DNA of 64,000 nucleotides, taken from Neocallimastix lanati (nom. inval.). Lineage: Eukaryota; Neocallimastigomycota; Neocallimastigomycetes; Neocallimastigales; Neocallimastigaceae. The position numbers and the translations under genes are program-made. The stretch spans positions 752,501-816,500 of the forward strand of contig JACVTC010000029.1 in the NCBI GenBank assembly GCA_016946835.1, read 5' to 3'. The notes below the pieces were generated by a model. It saw only the letters and a list, made by a program, of their open reading frames with translations. It ran no database searches and had not been told where the DNA came from. Of this stretch, positions 40,195 to 51,330 are shown in pieces (the first letter of the stretch is position 1; every line of letters begins with the position of its first letter).

Positions 40195-41162
40195 TAACAT
40201 TAATAAAAGTAATCTGTAATATTATTTTTCTTTTTTTTTTTTTTTAATTATTTTTTTTTTTTTATTTAAAAAAAAAAAAATAATAAAAACCTAAATAAAT
40301 AATAAAAAATACTATATTAAACAAATCCTTCTAATTATTCAAAAATATATATATATATATAATTAATACTCTAAAGTGTAATTTTTTATTTATTACTTTA
40401 TCTTAAAAAGAAATGTTTAAAAGTTTTCACTTTATTTATAAATTATTATTGATTTAATTATAATTAGTATTAAAATTATTACTAGTTTTTTGATTATTAC
40501 TTTTATTTTATTTTTTTTTTTATGTTTGTTATTACTATTTAATATCATCAAAAAAAAAAATTTTGTTTTTAAATATTATATATATGCAATATTTGGAAAA
40601 TTGTAATCGTTAATAAATATAACTAAACCATTAAATTAATTAAATTAATTTTAAACCAAAAGATAAACTGAAATAGATAAATAATTCCTTTTTTCATCAT
40701 AATTATTCTTATATCATATTCATATATATTTATTTTTAAAAGTTAAATAGGAATAGTTTTCTTTATAAATAAAAAAAAAAAAAAAAAATTTTTATTTTAT
40801 TGCTTATTTATTGATACACCTTTTATACCTTTTATACCGTCCTAATTTTCTTTCTTTCTTTCTTTCTTTCTTTTTTTTTTTTTTTTTTTACTTCCGATTT
40901 TTTTTTTTTTTTTAATTCCGATTTTTATCTTTTTTTTTTTCTTCGTTTATTATTTGATAATTTATCACTTACCATAGTATCATTATTTTAAAAATTATTT
41001 CCTTCGATATCTTAAAGTTGTCTTATAAATGAAAATCTTTTTTTTTTTTTTTTTTTTTTCATCATAAATTAGCGCTTTCTCTTTTTTTTTTTTTTTATTT
41101 TTATATTTGTTTGTTTGTTTGTTTGTTTGTTTGTCTAAATAGAAACTAATGTCACTTACCTT

Positions 41163-41300
41163 AAAGAATTCTTATAAAATTATTTTAAAAAATAAATTTA
41201 TTTTAAACTTTGAAAGAATTCTTATAAAAATTATTTTAAAAAATAAATTTATTGTAAACCTTGAAAGAATTCTTAAAAAATTATTTTATAAATTAAAGAA
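41163..41300. repeat. Three tandem copies of a roughly 60-bp unit
   Basis: The unit runs GAATTCTTATAAAATTATTT, then AAAAAATAAATTTATT and ACTTTGAAA, and occurs two and a half to three times with few changes. It creates a 76-codon frame (41149-41379) that I consider non-coding because it merely translates the repeat. Confidence 0.8.
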
Positions 41301-41854
41301 TTTATTAATATATTTAAATATATGTACAATCATTTTCTTTGATATATTCGAATCTTGGTATTCTTTTCTTATACTATAACCTAAAATATTATAATATATA
41401 ATCTTTATAATTAGATATTATAATATTTATAATTAGATATTAATTATTTATTTGCTTATAATCATTTTATTTTAATTTGTCAATTTCATTAATATGTATA
41501 TCATTATATAATGAAAGTAGAAAATTTAATTATTAATAAATTATCTTGTTAACAATTACATAAAAATAAATTAGTAAATCATTAATTAATCACATGGTTA
41601 ATGGTCATTGATTTATAGTGTGATTTAGTGTAACGTGATATAAAATAGATTTATGTAATACCATAAATTCTATACAAGCACATAAAATTAATGTAAACAT
41701 AAATTTTATGGGAGTATTGCATTTCGACATAATTTATGTATAATCATTTATTCATGTATTACAATGTGGCTTATAAAAATAAATGAATAGGATAGGGTTA
41801 AATTTTTTTTTTTTTTCTAATTTTATTAACATTTATAGTTAAAAAAAAAAAAAA

Positions 41855-42060
41855 AATTAAAAAATAAAACTTTCAATTTAAAATAAAAAATAAAAAAAAA
41901 AAAAAAAAGAATAAAAATATAAGATAAAAAAAACAGATTAAAAAAAAAATTAAAAAATAAAACTTTCAATTTAAAATAAAAAATAAAAAAAAAAAAAAAG
42001 AATAAAAATATAAGATAAAAAAAATGGATTAAAAAAAAAAATTAAAAAATAAAACTTTTA
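41855..42060. repeat. Two and a half tandem copies of a roughly 90-bp unit
   Basis: The block TTAAAAAATAAAACTTTCAA followed by TTTAAAATAAAAAATAAA, poly-A, GAATAAAAATATAAG and GATAAAAAAA occurs at about 41855, 41948 and 42040. It lies within the MULE remnant directly upstream of its reading frame. Confidence 0.8.
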
Positions 42061-42080
42061 ATTTAAAATATTTATAATAA

Positions 42081-43501
42081 ATGGATGATCAATTAGAAAT
42101 AAGTGAAACTAATAAAGAAAAAAACCAAATCATTGTAAACAAAAAATATAAATTTATTTTATGGTATATAACGAATAGTACAAAAGTATTCAAATGTACT
42201 GAATATAAAACCGTTAAAAAATGTAAATCTTTCATTATTCTAAATGATAATAATAAAGTAATAAAATATGAAAATAATCATACTCATCCAGAAAAAGAAT
42301 ATGATGCATCTGTATCAATAGTAAAACATAAAATGAAAAATGAAATTAGAAAAACCTCAATCCCATTTGATATAAATCCAAAACATATATAATGAAATAT
42401 TTGAAGAAATTGGATTGATATGCCCTGAATATAATTCAATTAAATCCCAAATATCAAGATATATTAAAAAACAACTACCTCCTGATATATCAAAATTTAA
42501 TGAAATTCCAGATAAATCTGAATATTATATAAACGAAAGAGATGAAAATTTTATGATATACAAAAATTCTAATATTATAATTTTTCAATCATCATTCCCC
42601 ATTCCAAACAGAATTGTCTATAAAATACAACGAAAATATGTTTGCTGATGGTACATTTTATATTGCACCAATATTTGGTTATCAAGTGTTTATAACAAGA
42701 ATATATGCTCCAGAAATAAATAGTTTTTACACTACATCACTATCTATATTAAATAATAAAGAACAAGCAACCTATGAACTGTTATTTGAAGAATTAAAAA
42801 AGAATGCAATTAAATATAATAATAATATTATAATTACACCAAAAATTTTGCATTGTGATTTTGAAAAAGGTTTATCCAATACTACCATTAAAATTTTTCC
42901 TAATATTACTATTAAATATTGTGTATGGCATTATAAAAGATCGTTAGAAGTTCAAAAAAAAAGATTATGTTATAATGAAGTTGGAAGTAATCATAAAATT
43001 TATTTGTTTTATAAAACTATTACAAATTTTCCTTTTATAAATCCTGAATATATATTTGTTATTTATAATTATATTAAATTTATATGTCAAATATATAATT
43101 ATTTCCATTTTTTAAATTTTTTGGAATATTTTAATAAGACTTATTTATATAAATATGATATTCAATAATGGAATTATTATAACGATATAAACCACATAAC
43201 AAATAATGCTTCAGAATCTTTTAACAATTACTTAAAAAAATTGTTTTACAAAAAACCTTCTTTCTATGAATTGATTTATCATTTAAAAAGATAAGAATCT
43301 TTATCTTACTATAATTACAAAAGGAAAATTGAAGGAGTTTGGAAAAAAAAAAAAAAAGAAAAATATTAACAAAAACTGATGAAATCAATGATTTAATTAA
43401 CAAATACAAAAAAAAGGAATCCGAATTAATTGATAAAAAATGTAATAAAAATGATATCATTGATTTATGGTATAAATGTTTATTAGAATTAAACAAGTTC
43501 T
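42081..43501 (+). pseudogene. FLYWCH-MULE transposase, frameshifted
   Basis: Three overlapping frames on the plus strand make up one protein. The first (42081-42392) has a FLYWCH-like zinc finger: YKFILWY, then paired Cys, then NHTHPE. The frame shifts in an ATATAT run near 42388 and again near 42615. The third part (to 43168) has the MULE transposase core: MFADGTFY with the first Asp, ILHCDFEKGL with the second, and a CVWHYKRSLE motif. After a stop the homology continues through NNASESFNNYL and KKPSFYELIYHL to about 43501, with further stops. It would have cut and pasted the element; it is now inactive. Confidence 0.82.
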
Positions 43502-43918
43502 AAATTTATAAATATTAATAATTAACTAGAATATATATAGTTTAAATTATATTAATATCAATATAAATATATTTTATTAATATTAATATCATTATATTTT
43601 ATTAATAATAAATATTTAATATTAAAATAAATTTTATTTTATTATTTAATTAATTTAATAATAAAATATTAAATATTTAATAATAAAATATAGTAATAAA
43701 ATGAAAATTAATTAAATAATTGAAAATAAATAAAAATAAAATTCTTAACAGAAAACTTATTTATTCTTTTATTTATTATTTTTTTTTAGTTTTTATTTTA
43801 TTTTTTTAATGCTAAAATACAATAAATAAAAATAACGTTGAAAGTTGTAGCGTATTACAAAATTTATACACATTGTACAAATATTTATGCTGATTATACA
43901 TAAATTATGTCGAAATGC

Positions 43919-44589
43919 TTCATATCCTATTTTATAACATAAATTTTGTGTTATGTAAAATATGTAAATAATTTCATAAAATCATTTAATTAATTTAATA
44001 TATTAAATTTTTAAATTTTTTAAGTTTAATTATAGTTATTTAATTATTATTCATTGTTACACATAATTCTTAAAGTTTATTATTGATGTAGTGTAAAATG
44101 TGGCTTGGTATAAATTATATGTTATATGATTTTAACTTATATAATTTAATTTAATATTTATTAAACTTATATGATTTTAACTTTATTAATATAAAGTTAT
44201 ATTCTATAGCTTAAGTTATATTCTAGCATGTTTTTTATAATAAATTAATAAGGCTTAAAATATTCTTAACTTTATATTAATATAAAGTTAGATTCTAGCT
44301 TAAGTTTAGTAAATATTAAATTAAATTATATTAAATATATTGTAAATATAAATAAATTAATATGTATCAGGAACAAGTCACAAATGAAAACATGTTATTT
44401 TATTAGTACTCTAAATCTTTGCTTATAATTATTTATTTTCCACAAATAAATAATTAAAAATATTGAAAACTTTGGGGAAATTGATAAAAATAATTCAAAG
44501 ATCATAGGTAATCATTATCAAATCTATCGATGAAGAAGCGTTCATTGATAATCTGTATAAATAAATATAATTTAATATAATATAATACA
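43919..44589. other. AT-rich spacer with a fold-back repeat
   Basis: No gene is seen. The main structure is the inverted repeat at about 44134-44335, described separately. At 44350 onwards the sequence becomes richer in G and C, marking entry into decayed retroelements. Confidence 0.6.
44134..44335. repeat. Fold-back (MITE-like) inverted repeat
   Basis: ATAATTTAATTTAATATTTA at 44141 onward is matched by its reverse complement at about 44306-44330, with one mismatch in the extended arms. Inside, AACTTTA..ATTAATATAAAGTTA..ATTCTA occurs twice as a direct repeat (about 44178 and 44267). The whole could fold into a hairpin of about 200 bases. Confidence 0.6.
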
Positions 44590-44940
44590 AATTATACAAG
44601 ATAACAACACCATATGCAGGATATAATAATAATGAAAATAATGAATCTGTTGACAAAATTAAATTTAAAAGTATTATTGAATCTTTAATTTATCTTGCAA
44701 GATGTACATGTCCAGACATAACATTTGCTGTTAATTTTTTAGCCAGGAAATAAGAAAATCCAATTTAAACAGATTGAAAAAAAAGCTATTCAAATATTAA
44801 AATACTTAAATAGAACAAAACATTATGAAATAAGATATGACAATAAAAGTAAAATAAATGCACATACAGATTCGGATTTTACCGTGATTCAAAAAATAGA
44901 AAATCTACTTCAGGACACATTATTTTAATGGTTATAAATA
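44590..44940 (+). pseudogene. Ty1/copia reverse transcriptase and RNase H fragment
   Basis: Broken frames read ITTPYAGYNNN, SLIYLARCTCPDITFAVNFL, AIQILKYLNRTKHYEIRYDN and HTDSDF, then RKSTSGHIIL. These are the end of the copia reverse transcriptase and the start of RNase H, with stops and shifts between them. There is no LTR or other domain next to it. It is distinct from the two other copia elements in the window. Confidence 0.75.
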
Positions 44941-45369
44941 CAACATAAAATATGCATACCTCCTTGAAAGAAGAAAATATAACAGCGACGACTTTTATTT
45001 TTTTAATTTATATTTTTTTAAATAATTCATTAATGTTTTAATTTTATTTTTATAAATTTTATTTTTATAAATTTTATTTTTATTAATATAGTTTAATTGT
45101 ATTTTGAAATCTCGACTATACGTAGAGGCCTGAGACTCTTTGATCCTAACTATAAAAAATATGTTTTAATTTTCATTCATTATTATGAATCTTAGACTAA
45201 AAGTAGACTAATAAGAATTCATAAGTAAAAAAATTTTCAAATTGTAACGAAATTATTCATGGAATTGTCAAAAGCCAACATACTAATGATAATATACTGG
45301 TCATTTGAAAATTGTTTATATGACTAAAAAGCATTTACCTGCTAAAATGAATAAATTGGAAGATTACAT
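44941..45369. other. Unassigned, decayed repeat-like sequence
   Basis: Includes a TAAATTTTATTTTTAT triplication at about 45050-45085 and a tRNA-like patch at 45108-45147 (CTCGACTATACGTAGAG then TGAGACTCTTTGATCC). No gene is seen. Confidence 0.5.
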
Positions 45370-46150
45370 CAAGGATTCCCACATTTAACGACATAAATTA
45401 TAATAGAACCAGGAAATGCTCTAATAGTCTTCTGTATGTTAATCCCTTCTCGAATACTCAAAGTTTTAACCTCTGTATTAGCTGAAATATTAATGGTTGT
45501 GACTCTGAAAAACATGACGGATTCTCTCATTTTACTTTATATTTTAATCCTATTTGTATTTGTCTTCATGTCAGTAACAGTTCATTCATGAATTCTTTCA
45601 CTAATTCTTATCCATTTCTCAATCATTATAGAACCTTACTGAGGGGTGCAGACATGAAAATCTCTGGCTTTTATTTTGTTATCCAAAATTCTTGCCAAAT
45701 CACCAATGATAATTTAGAATATAGATATATACTTTCATTAAATAATAGTTTCCTTTTGCGGTGTTAGATATTCATTAGGAAATATTTACATCCTCAGCAA
45801 AAAAAAAACATAAAAATTCTAGAGATAAAGCAAAAATTAATTTTGTTAATTGATTCAAGAATCCTCAGAATAACCGTTCTATTACAGTTGGTGATTTGAA
45901 CATGACTAAACAGCAACTTTAAAATTTTATTTTTAGAATTTCTCTTCAATGGTTTTTATGGATATGATTGATCATAAGTTTACTTGGTTTAATGGTGGAA
46001 ATAATTCGTGTCTTGACTTTATAGTTGTTAACGATTAATTAAAAGAATAGCTGAATAATGCTTTTGCAACTCTTTTGATGATAGCCTCGACCATTTACCA
46101 CTTATTCTTTCTTGTAAAAAAGCAATTCCTGATGGTTTTATGTAACGAAT
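45370..46150 (+). pseudogene. LINE-type endonuclease fragment
   Basis: Interrupted frames read NINGCDSEKHDGF, then FNPICICLHVSN, later ITVGDLNM and finally HKFTWFNGGNNSCLDFIVV, with DHLPLI near 46090. This order matches the exonuclease-endonuclease-phosphatase domain of non-LTR retrotransposons (N-I-N-G, GD-x-N, T-W-x, D-x-I, DHLP). Stops and shifts are frequent and no LINE reverse transcriptase follows. Confidence 0.6.
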
Positions 46151-46219
46151 CTAAGAATTTCAGTGTCAAGAACCCATAGAACTTGTACTGTGGTTAAATT
46201 AATCCATTATTGGGTTAAT

Positions 46220-48750
46220 TAAATTTTCTATACAAAAAGAATTCATGAAATTGGATGCCGACAACCCTACGAAGATTTCTCTCAAGTATACCTAACTCGA
46301 TGTCTAATCCGTTGTGATATTGACCAAAAAAGTTACCACGACGAAAAATTAGGAAAAAGAGAAAGTCGTCAAGACAATCGAGCTTTAGTTGCAATCTTGA
46401 AAGGAATCTATAGTACCGAATATAGGATCTTCGTAAGTGAAAAAGAAAGACATTATTAGAAAAGAAAATGGAAAACAGAGGAACAAACAATTTCTCCCTT
46501 AAATGGATAAGGACAACCAAGGAAAAGGGAAGACTCACCAGAACGACAACCCTACGTCAGACAGAGGAAACAGGAGGCCGAGTAGAATTTTCTAAAGCAA
46601 TAATAACCCTCTACCAACTACAATGTTAGTAAGCGAAGTCCCTAAGCTAACAAGAAAAGTACCAGAAATTTTTGTTGTTCTCAATGTAATTACAACAACC
46701 CTACGGATCCCAAAGACACAAAGAAGTCTTAATTTGTTTAGATCCATGCTTTAGTATAGATATTATCACTCAAAAATTGGTAAAAGAATTAGATTAACGT
46801 AAAAGTTTACTTCAATCAAGGTAATTGGAAATGAGACTACCCTACGTACTATGACCGACAAGTATTAACATCTCTCTCATGACAAAACAGCCAAACCATT
46901 CACATTCACTACTTGTTTTAATATAGAAGAACATTTTGAATATAATATACTCTTAGAACAAAACTTTCTAGAGAAGCATAAATAAAATCTATTGTAGTTA
47001 TGATAACCAAGGAAAAAGAATCACCAAGATAGCCAGCCAGGAGACCTCCTAGACTACCCTACGGAAAATAATACATGTTTAATAACCGTTATTACTAAAG
47101 TAATACTAATTTTAAAGAATTAATAACCATAAAAGGCTCACAAGAATTCCTAATTAAACCAATAAAAAATGATTCAGTTGTAACTAGATATACGCAACCC
47201 TCCGGAAATGGATAGGATAAAAATTTGCCTGTGTAGATTATTACAAACCAGGACTACCAGGACTACCCTCCGGAAATCAGATAGGAGAAAATTCTGCCTG
47301 CCTGGATTGTTCTAAACCAGAACTACCAAGACTACCCTCCGGAAAACCTATAGGAAAAATATTGGCCGGTGGAAAATTTTCCAAGCTAGAAATAGATTGA
47401 CGACCCTCCGGAAAAATCCTAGGCACTGTTTCAGTCTAGAGATAATCTTCCAAGACCACAAAGGGCAAGACAACCCTACAGGAGAATTTCGAGACATTGC
47501 TGTGTTCTTAGTATTACTGTTAGTACTAAAGGACCAATACTCCAAGAAGATTTATTATTAACTACCGAAGAATTAGTGAAGAAATATTTCTCTGCTTGGA
47601 TTGAAGCATTTAACGAAAAATTGGCCAATACATTACCTAAGCATAGACCATTATGATTGAGACATAGAATTAGTGCCACTTTCTTTTATGTTCCTATATA
47701 TCCTACGTCCAAGGAAGAAGACGAAGAAATTCAGAAATACCTCAAAGATAACTTAGCAAATGGATTTATCAGAAGATCCATTTTTCTTGCTGCACATCCA
47801 GTGCTATTCCAAAGAAAGAATGGGAAGCTCCGCCTATGTATCGACTATAGGAAGTTGAACCAGCAAACCCTACGGAACTTATACCCGCTCCCATTAATCA
47901 CCGTTGTTTTAGAGCCTTTTATAGCTTCGAAAATTTTTAGCAAACTCGATTTAAAGATTTAAAGAGTGCTTACAATATTATCATGATTCGTGAAGGTGAT
48001 GAATTTAAAACCGCCTTATGCACAAAATACGGGTATTTTGAATACAAGATGATGCCTTTTGGTCTTATCAACGCCCCTGCTGTTTTCCAAGATTTTATTA
48101 ATACTGTTCATAGTGACGTAATTGACAAGTACGTTCAGTTTACTTAGATGATATTACCATCTACTCAAAAAATTATTTTATTACCGAGAAAGAACTTTTA
48201 GCTATTAAGACTGTCTTCTTTGAATGGAGAGACACCTACTTCTATGCAAATTCCAAAACCAGGTATATTCTGACCTCCGAAATTTACTCTTTGCCAGCAA
48301 ACCACAACTACTTACCCAACACCAGGCTCGTTTGAGGAATTCCTATCAGCCATTGACTTCATCATTATCTACAGACCTAGTAAGCCGAATGGTAAACTGA
48401 CCAACTTTCCCGTTGGGTTAACCACGAGGTACTTGCCTAATTACATACTTGACGACATTAAGCAGGGTTATTTGCAATATATCCTGGCCCTAGAAATCTT
48501 AACCAAACTTGCCGCTAAAGATAAGTCTTTCACGGACAACTGGTTCCTCGAGGATGGAGTTATCTTAGAGAGGGAAGGGAAGAAAAAACATCATGAAACT
48601 TAATCATGATGACGAAACTGCTGGCCACTTAGGTATCAAGAGAACCTATGAACTAATACACCACTGGTATACCAGGCCAAACTTGAAAAAAGATGTAGCA
48701 AATTATGTACAATCCTGTTGGGTCAACAAAGTCTTTTGTTTAATATTATT
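46220..48750 (+). pseudogene. Ty3/gypsy retrotransposon remnant, plus strand
   Basis: In order there are a gag-like stretch (CRQPYEDFSQVYLTRC, to 46459), a protease-like part (LICLDPCFSIDIITQKLVKE, then EYNILLEQNFLEKHK), a repeat-bearing linker, and the reverse transcriptase ([73 protein letters not shown]). After YLDD the sequence jumps directly to RNase H (TEKELLAIKTVFFEWRD), so about a hundred codons are missing. It ends with the integrase zinc-binding region (ETAGHLGIKRTYELI..SCWVNK). Stops and shifts make it inactive, and no LTR was recognised. Confidence 0.8.
47198..47480. repeat. 69-bp tandem repeats in the gypsy linker
   Basis: CCCTCCGGAAA or CCCTACAGGA recurs at 47198, 47266, 47335, 47404 and 47474, a spacing of 68-70 bases. 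The best two units share GACTACCCTCCGGAAA, AT(A)AGGA, TGCCTG and AAACCAG or AACCAG. Related CCCTACG motifs occur upstream at 46265, 46550, 46699, 46840 and 47057. Confidence 0.75.
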
Positions 48751-49329
48751 AATAAGTAATTCCCTTTAATAATATTAACCACAAAAACGTTACATTTTAC
48801 TACGGCTCCCCCTAGTAAGAAAATTAAATGGTCTAATAGAATTTATAGGGATAAAAATGAAGTAATTTTCTCTCATAAAGTGGATATAGATTTCTTATAG
48901 TATTATTATTTAATTTTCTATTACCAACAGATAACCTTATAGATCCATCTTATTTTCTTAACAAATAAAATAGGAAAAGTAAAATCGGATTTTCAAATAA
49001 ACCTTTTTTCTAAATTCTCCTTTAAATATTTCTTAAATTATTTCTTTCAATCTCAGTTAATGAATAAAGAGAGTCATTAAAGAAATTTAAATCATATTTT
49101 AAGCATTTTTCACAATTGCAATTAAGATGTAAAGGTAAAATTATATTTTTTTATTAAAACTTTAATAAATTCTGAATACCGTGATGGTACAGTGATCTTT
49201 TTCTCATCTTTAATTACTTCATTTAATTCTTTACATATTTCATTTTGATCTTTTCATTATTTTCTTTATCTTTTACAATATCTTTTACAATATCTTTTAC
49301 ATTACATTTAATTCATAACAATCACTATT
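48751..49329. other. Decayed retroelement sequence, unassigned
   Basis: No frame can be assigned with confidence. A minus-strand stretch near 49060-49160 reads HLNCNCEKCLKYDLN and may be part of the gypsy remnant that follows. A direct AATATCTTTTAC triplet lies near 49270-49300. Confidence 0.4.
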
Positions 49330-49690
49330 ACTATAATAATCATTGCTGATTGTTCATATTGAGCGAGCTTATACAAGTTCGTTCTTATTTTTATTTTGGA
49401 GTTAATTTTGGCATTATAAACCTCGAAATCTAATCCGGAGGGTTCTTCTTTTGGGAAAAGAATTTTTGGTTTTCAAAATTTCATGAAATTGAATTTTTCT
49501 TGTACTTTTTCTTTTCTTTTATCCTATATACTTATAATGTAAATTCAATGTCCTGCTCAATAATAAAAACTAAAATTAATTTTCATTGGATAATAAAATT
49601 TTTCATGTTGATGTTTTTTGATCCAAGGTAGACCCAAGGTAACATCAATACCAAGACTCTAATTCTATCGAATTAGATAATTTCAATATA
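49330..49690 (-). pseudogene. Ty3/gypsy protease-region fragment, minus strand
   Basis: On the minus strand the frame reads VTLGLPWIKKHQHEKF and PMKINFSFYY, the usual end of a gypsy aspartic protease (LG-x-PW-L-x-K). After interruptions it continues FPKEEPSGLDFEVYNAKINS. It is broken and without LTRs. It faces opposite to the gypsy remnant at 46220-48750, so at least two insertions met here. Confidence 0.6.
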
Positions 49691-50522
49691 ATACCTTCTT
49701 CTTAAAACAGACTTTTCGTAACAATGTGATTATTCCAATCATATTTTAAATTAAAATTTTTTCTTGTGTAATTCAAAATGTAAATTATTCTTTGATTATA
49801 ATATAATAAATAAAATAAATAAATCATATGAACTAAATTTTTGAATTATATTCTTTAAACCACTAGACAAATTTTTAATGTTATAATTTTTATAAAATTA
49901 ATTATAAAAAAATTATTGTTTTATAATGATTTAAATCAAGTGATTAAAATTTAGAACAAAATAAATTAATAATCTATTTTGAGAAAATCAAGTTTCAAAA
50001 TTTAATTATGACTCCTTTAACATTGTTTTTAAATTGAAAATAAATAAAGATTTTACTTATAATATTAAAATAATAAATAGATAATAAAGTACTTTATTTA
50101 AATTATTTAAAATTTATTTTAATTATAATAATTTACTAAATTTAGCAAATGTTTATAAATTTATTATTTAATAAAATTCATTAGAATAGTTTTATAATAT
50201 ATGTAATTTAAATAAAGTAATACATAATTAATGTATTTAGGAAAAGTATAAATAGAAGATACTTTTCACTTTTTTTTTTCGATGTAAATACTATTAACAA
50301 TTATTATTTATTAACTATAAAAAAAAGAAGAATTTTTAATAAATAATTTAATAAAACAAAATTTTATCAAAAAGTTATTGTAATCTATTTTAATGTTAGT
50401 ATTACGCTTTTCTTATAGTTTGCAAATTCAAAGGATACTATTACTAACTCTAGTAAAAGGTTTATCAATACACTCCATCTGAATATCATAACCTTTCCCA
50501 AGTATTGTACTAATAAAGTTTA
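49691..50522. other. AT-rich sequence left of the complete copia element
   Basis: No gene or recognisable domain. It ends with GTTTA (50518-50522), the left copy of the target duplication. Confidence 0.6.
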
Positions 50523-50792
50523 TGTTAGAGACGAAATCGTTACATACATTTATTTATATTATTAATTTATATCAACCAATAATTAATCTTTAATTAAATT
50601 AAATAATGTTAACTAAGATATAAAATATGAAATAAATTTAATGTAAAAATATCTCTTAGAAAAAATATATATATCCTCATAATAAAAATTATTAATAAAC
50701 ATTTTATAATATTACTCATAACATAAAATACTTTGTTATATTGTTTTTATTAATACAGTGTTTGTCTTAGATTTATAAATTTGTTTTTCACA
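50523..50792 (+). repeat. 5' LTR of the complete copia element
   Basis: Begins TGTTAGAGACG and ends GTTTTTCACA, with the TG..CA ends normal for LTRs. TATATATATCC at about 50668 may be part of its promoter. Confidence 0.95.
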
Positions 50793-50825
50793 GATTAAGA
50801 GTCTCAACTCTTCAGTTGAGCTATC
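50793..50825 (+). other. Primer-binding site matching the 5' half of lysine tRNA (CUU)
   Basis: GATTAAGAGTCTCA directly after the LTR is the reverse complement of the anticodon arm of eukaryotic lysine tRNA (TGAGACTCTTAATC, anticodon CTT). Further on, CTCTTCAGTTGAGCTA is complementary to a D-arm (TAGCTCAA..GAG). The match starts inside the tRNA, about nucleotide 40, and not at a CCA end. That is the arrangement of half-tRNA primers, as known for Drosophila copia with initiator methionine tRNA. Confidence 0.75.
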
Positions 50826-51012
50826 AATAAAGCTAAGTTGGAATAAATAAAACATAAAATCAATTTATCATTAATATCCTAACTAATAAAATTATATTTT
50901 TATTATTTTCATAATATTCATTATAGAAACAAAAAGTAATAACCAATATTAATAGACAAATATTACAAAACAAAGGTGAGAATATATTGTAATAGGCCAT
51001 AGTTATTTTTGA

Positions 51013-51046
<34 letters not shown>

Positions 51047-51117
51047 TAATATAAATATATATACATAATTATATAAATAAAAATAATAAAATAAATAAAA
51101 TAAAAAATAAAATAAAA

Positions 51118-51330
51118 TAATAGTCAACTAGTTCATCTAAGTTGAGAATTATTGAAAATAAAAAATAAATGCAAACTAGCTAAGTTGTAAATAATTGATA
51201 TTAAAATATAAATAATTGTCAACTAGCTAGGTTGAATAAAAATAAAAATAAAATAAATATCAACTAGTTAAGTTGTAAATAATTGACTATTAAATAAAAA
51301 TAATTGACAACTAACTATGTTGAAAATAAT
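51118..51330. repeat. Leader repeats with CAACTAGCTAAGTTG hairpins
   Basis: Five spaced copies of CAACTAG(C/T)TA(A/G)GTTG-like inverted repeats lie between the primer-binding site and the polyprotein, at about 51124, 51173, 51219, 51260 and 51309. They are separated by AAATAATTGA or AATAAAA spacers. Each could form a 4-5-bp stem. They lie in the RNA leader, where packaging signals of retrotransposons are often found. Confidence 0.65.

Larger units (their letters stand above)
38917..41718. other. AT-rich spacer with tandem repeats
   Basis: No gene is visible. It contains poly-A and poly-T tracts, a (CTTT)n run at about 40853-40875, a (GTTT)n run at about 41107-41130, an exact 112-bp tandem duplication and a 60-bp triplicate that opens a spurious 76-codon frame. 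Confidence 0.7.
41719..43918 (+). mobile_element. MULE-type DNA transposon remnant with terminal inverted repeats
   Basis: A 27-bp perfect inverted repeat, GCATTTCGACATAATTTATG... at 41719-41745 and its reverse complement at 43892-43918, flanks the transposase pseudogene. Weaker similarity extends outward on both sides (CATAAAATTTATG left, CATAAATTTTGTG right), so the true ends may be near 41640 and 43980. No target duplication could be fixed. Confidence 0.75.

Noticed and set aside
41149-41379. 76-codon frame on the plus strand
   Set aside because: It is the translation of three tandem copies of a 60-bp AT-rich unit; no coding composition outside the repeat.
42081-43168. Three separate small genes
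   Set aside because: The three frames continue one FLYWCH-MULE transposase through two shifts; they are pieces of one pseudogene.
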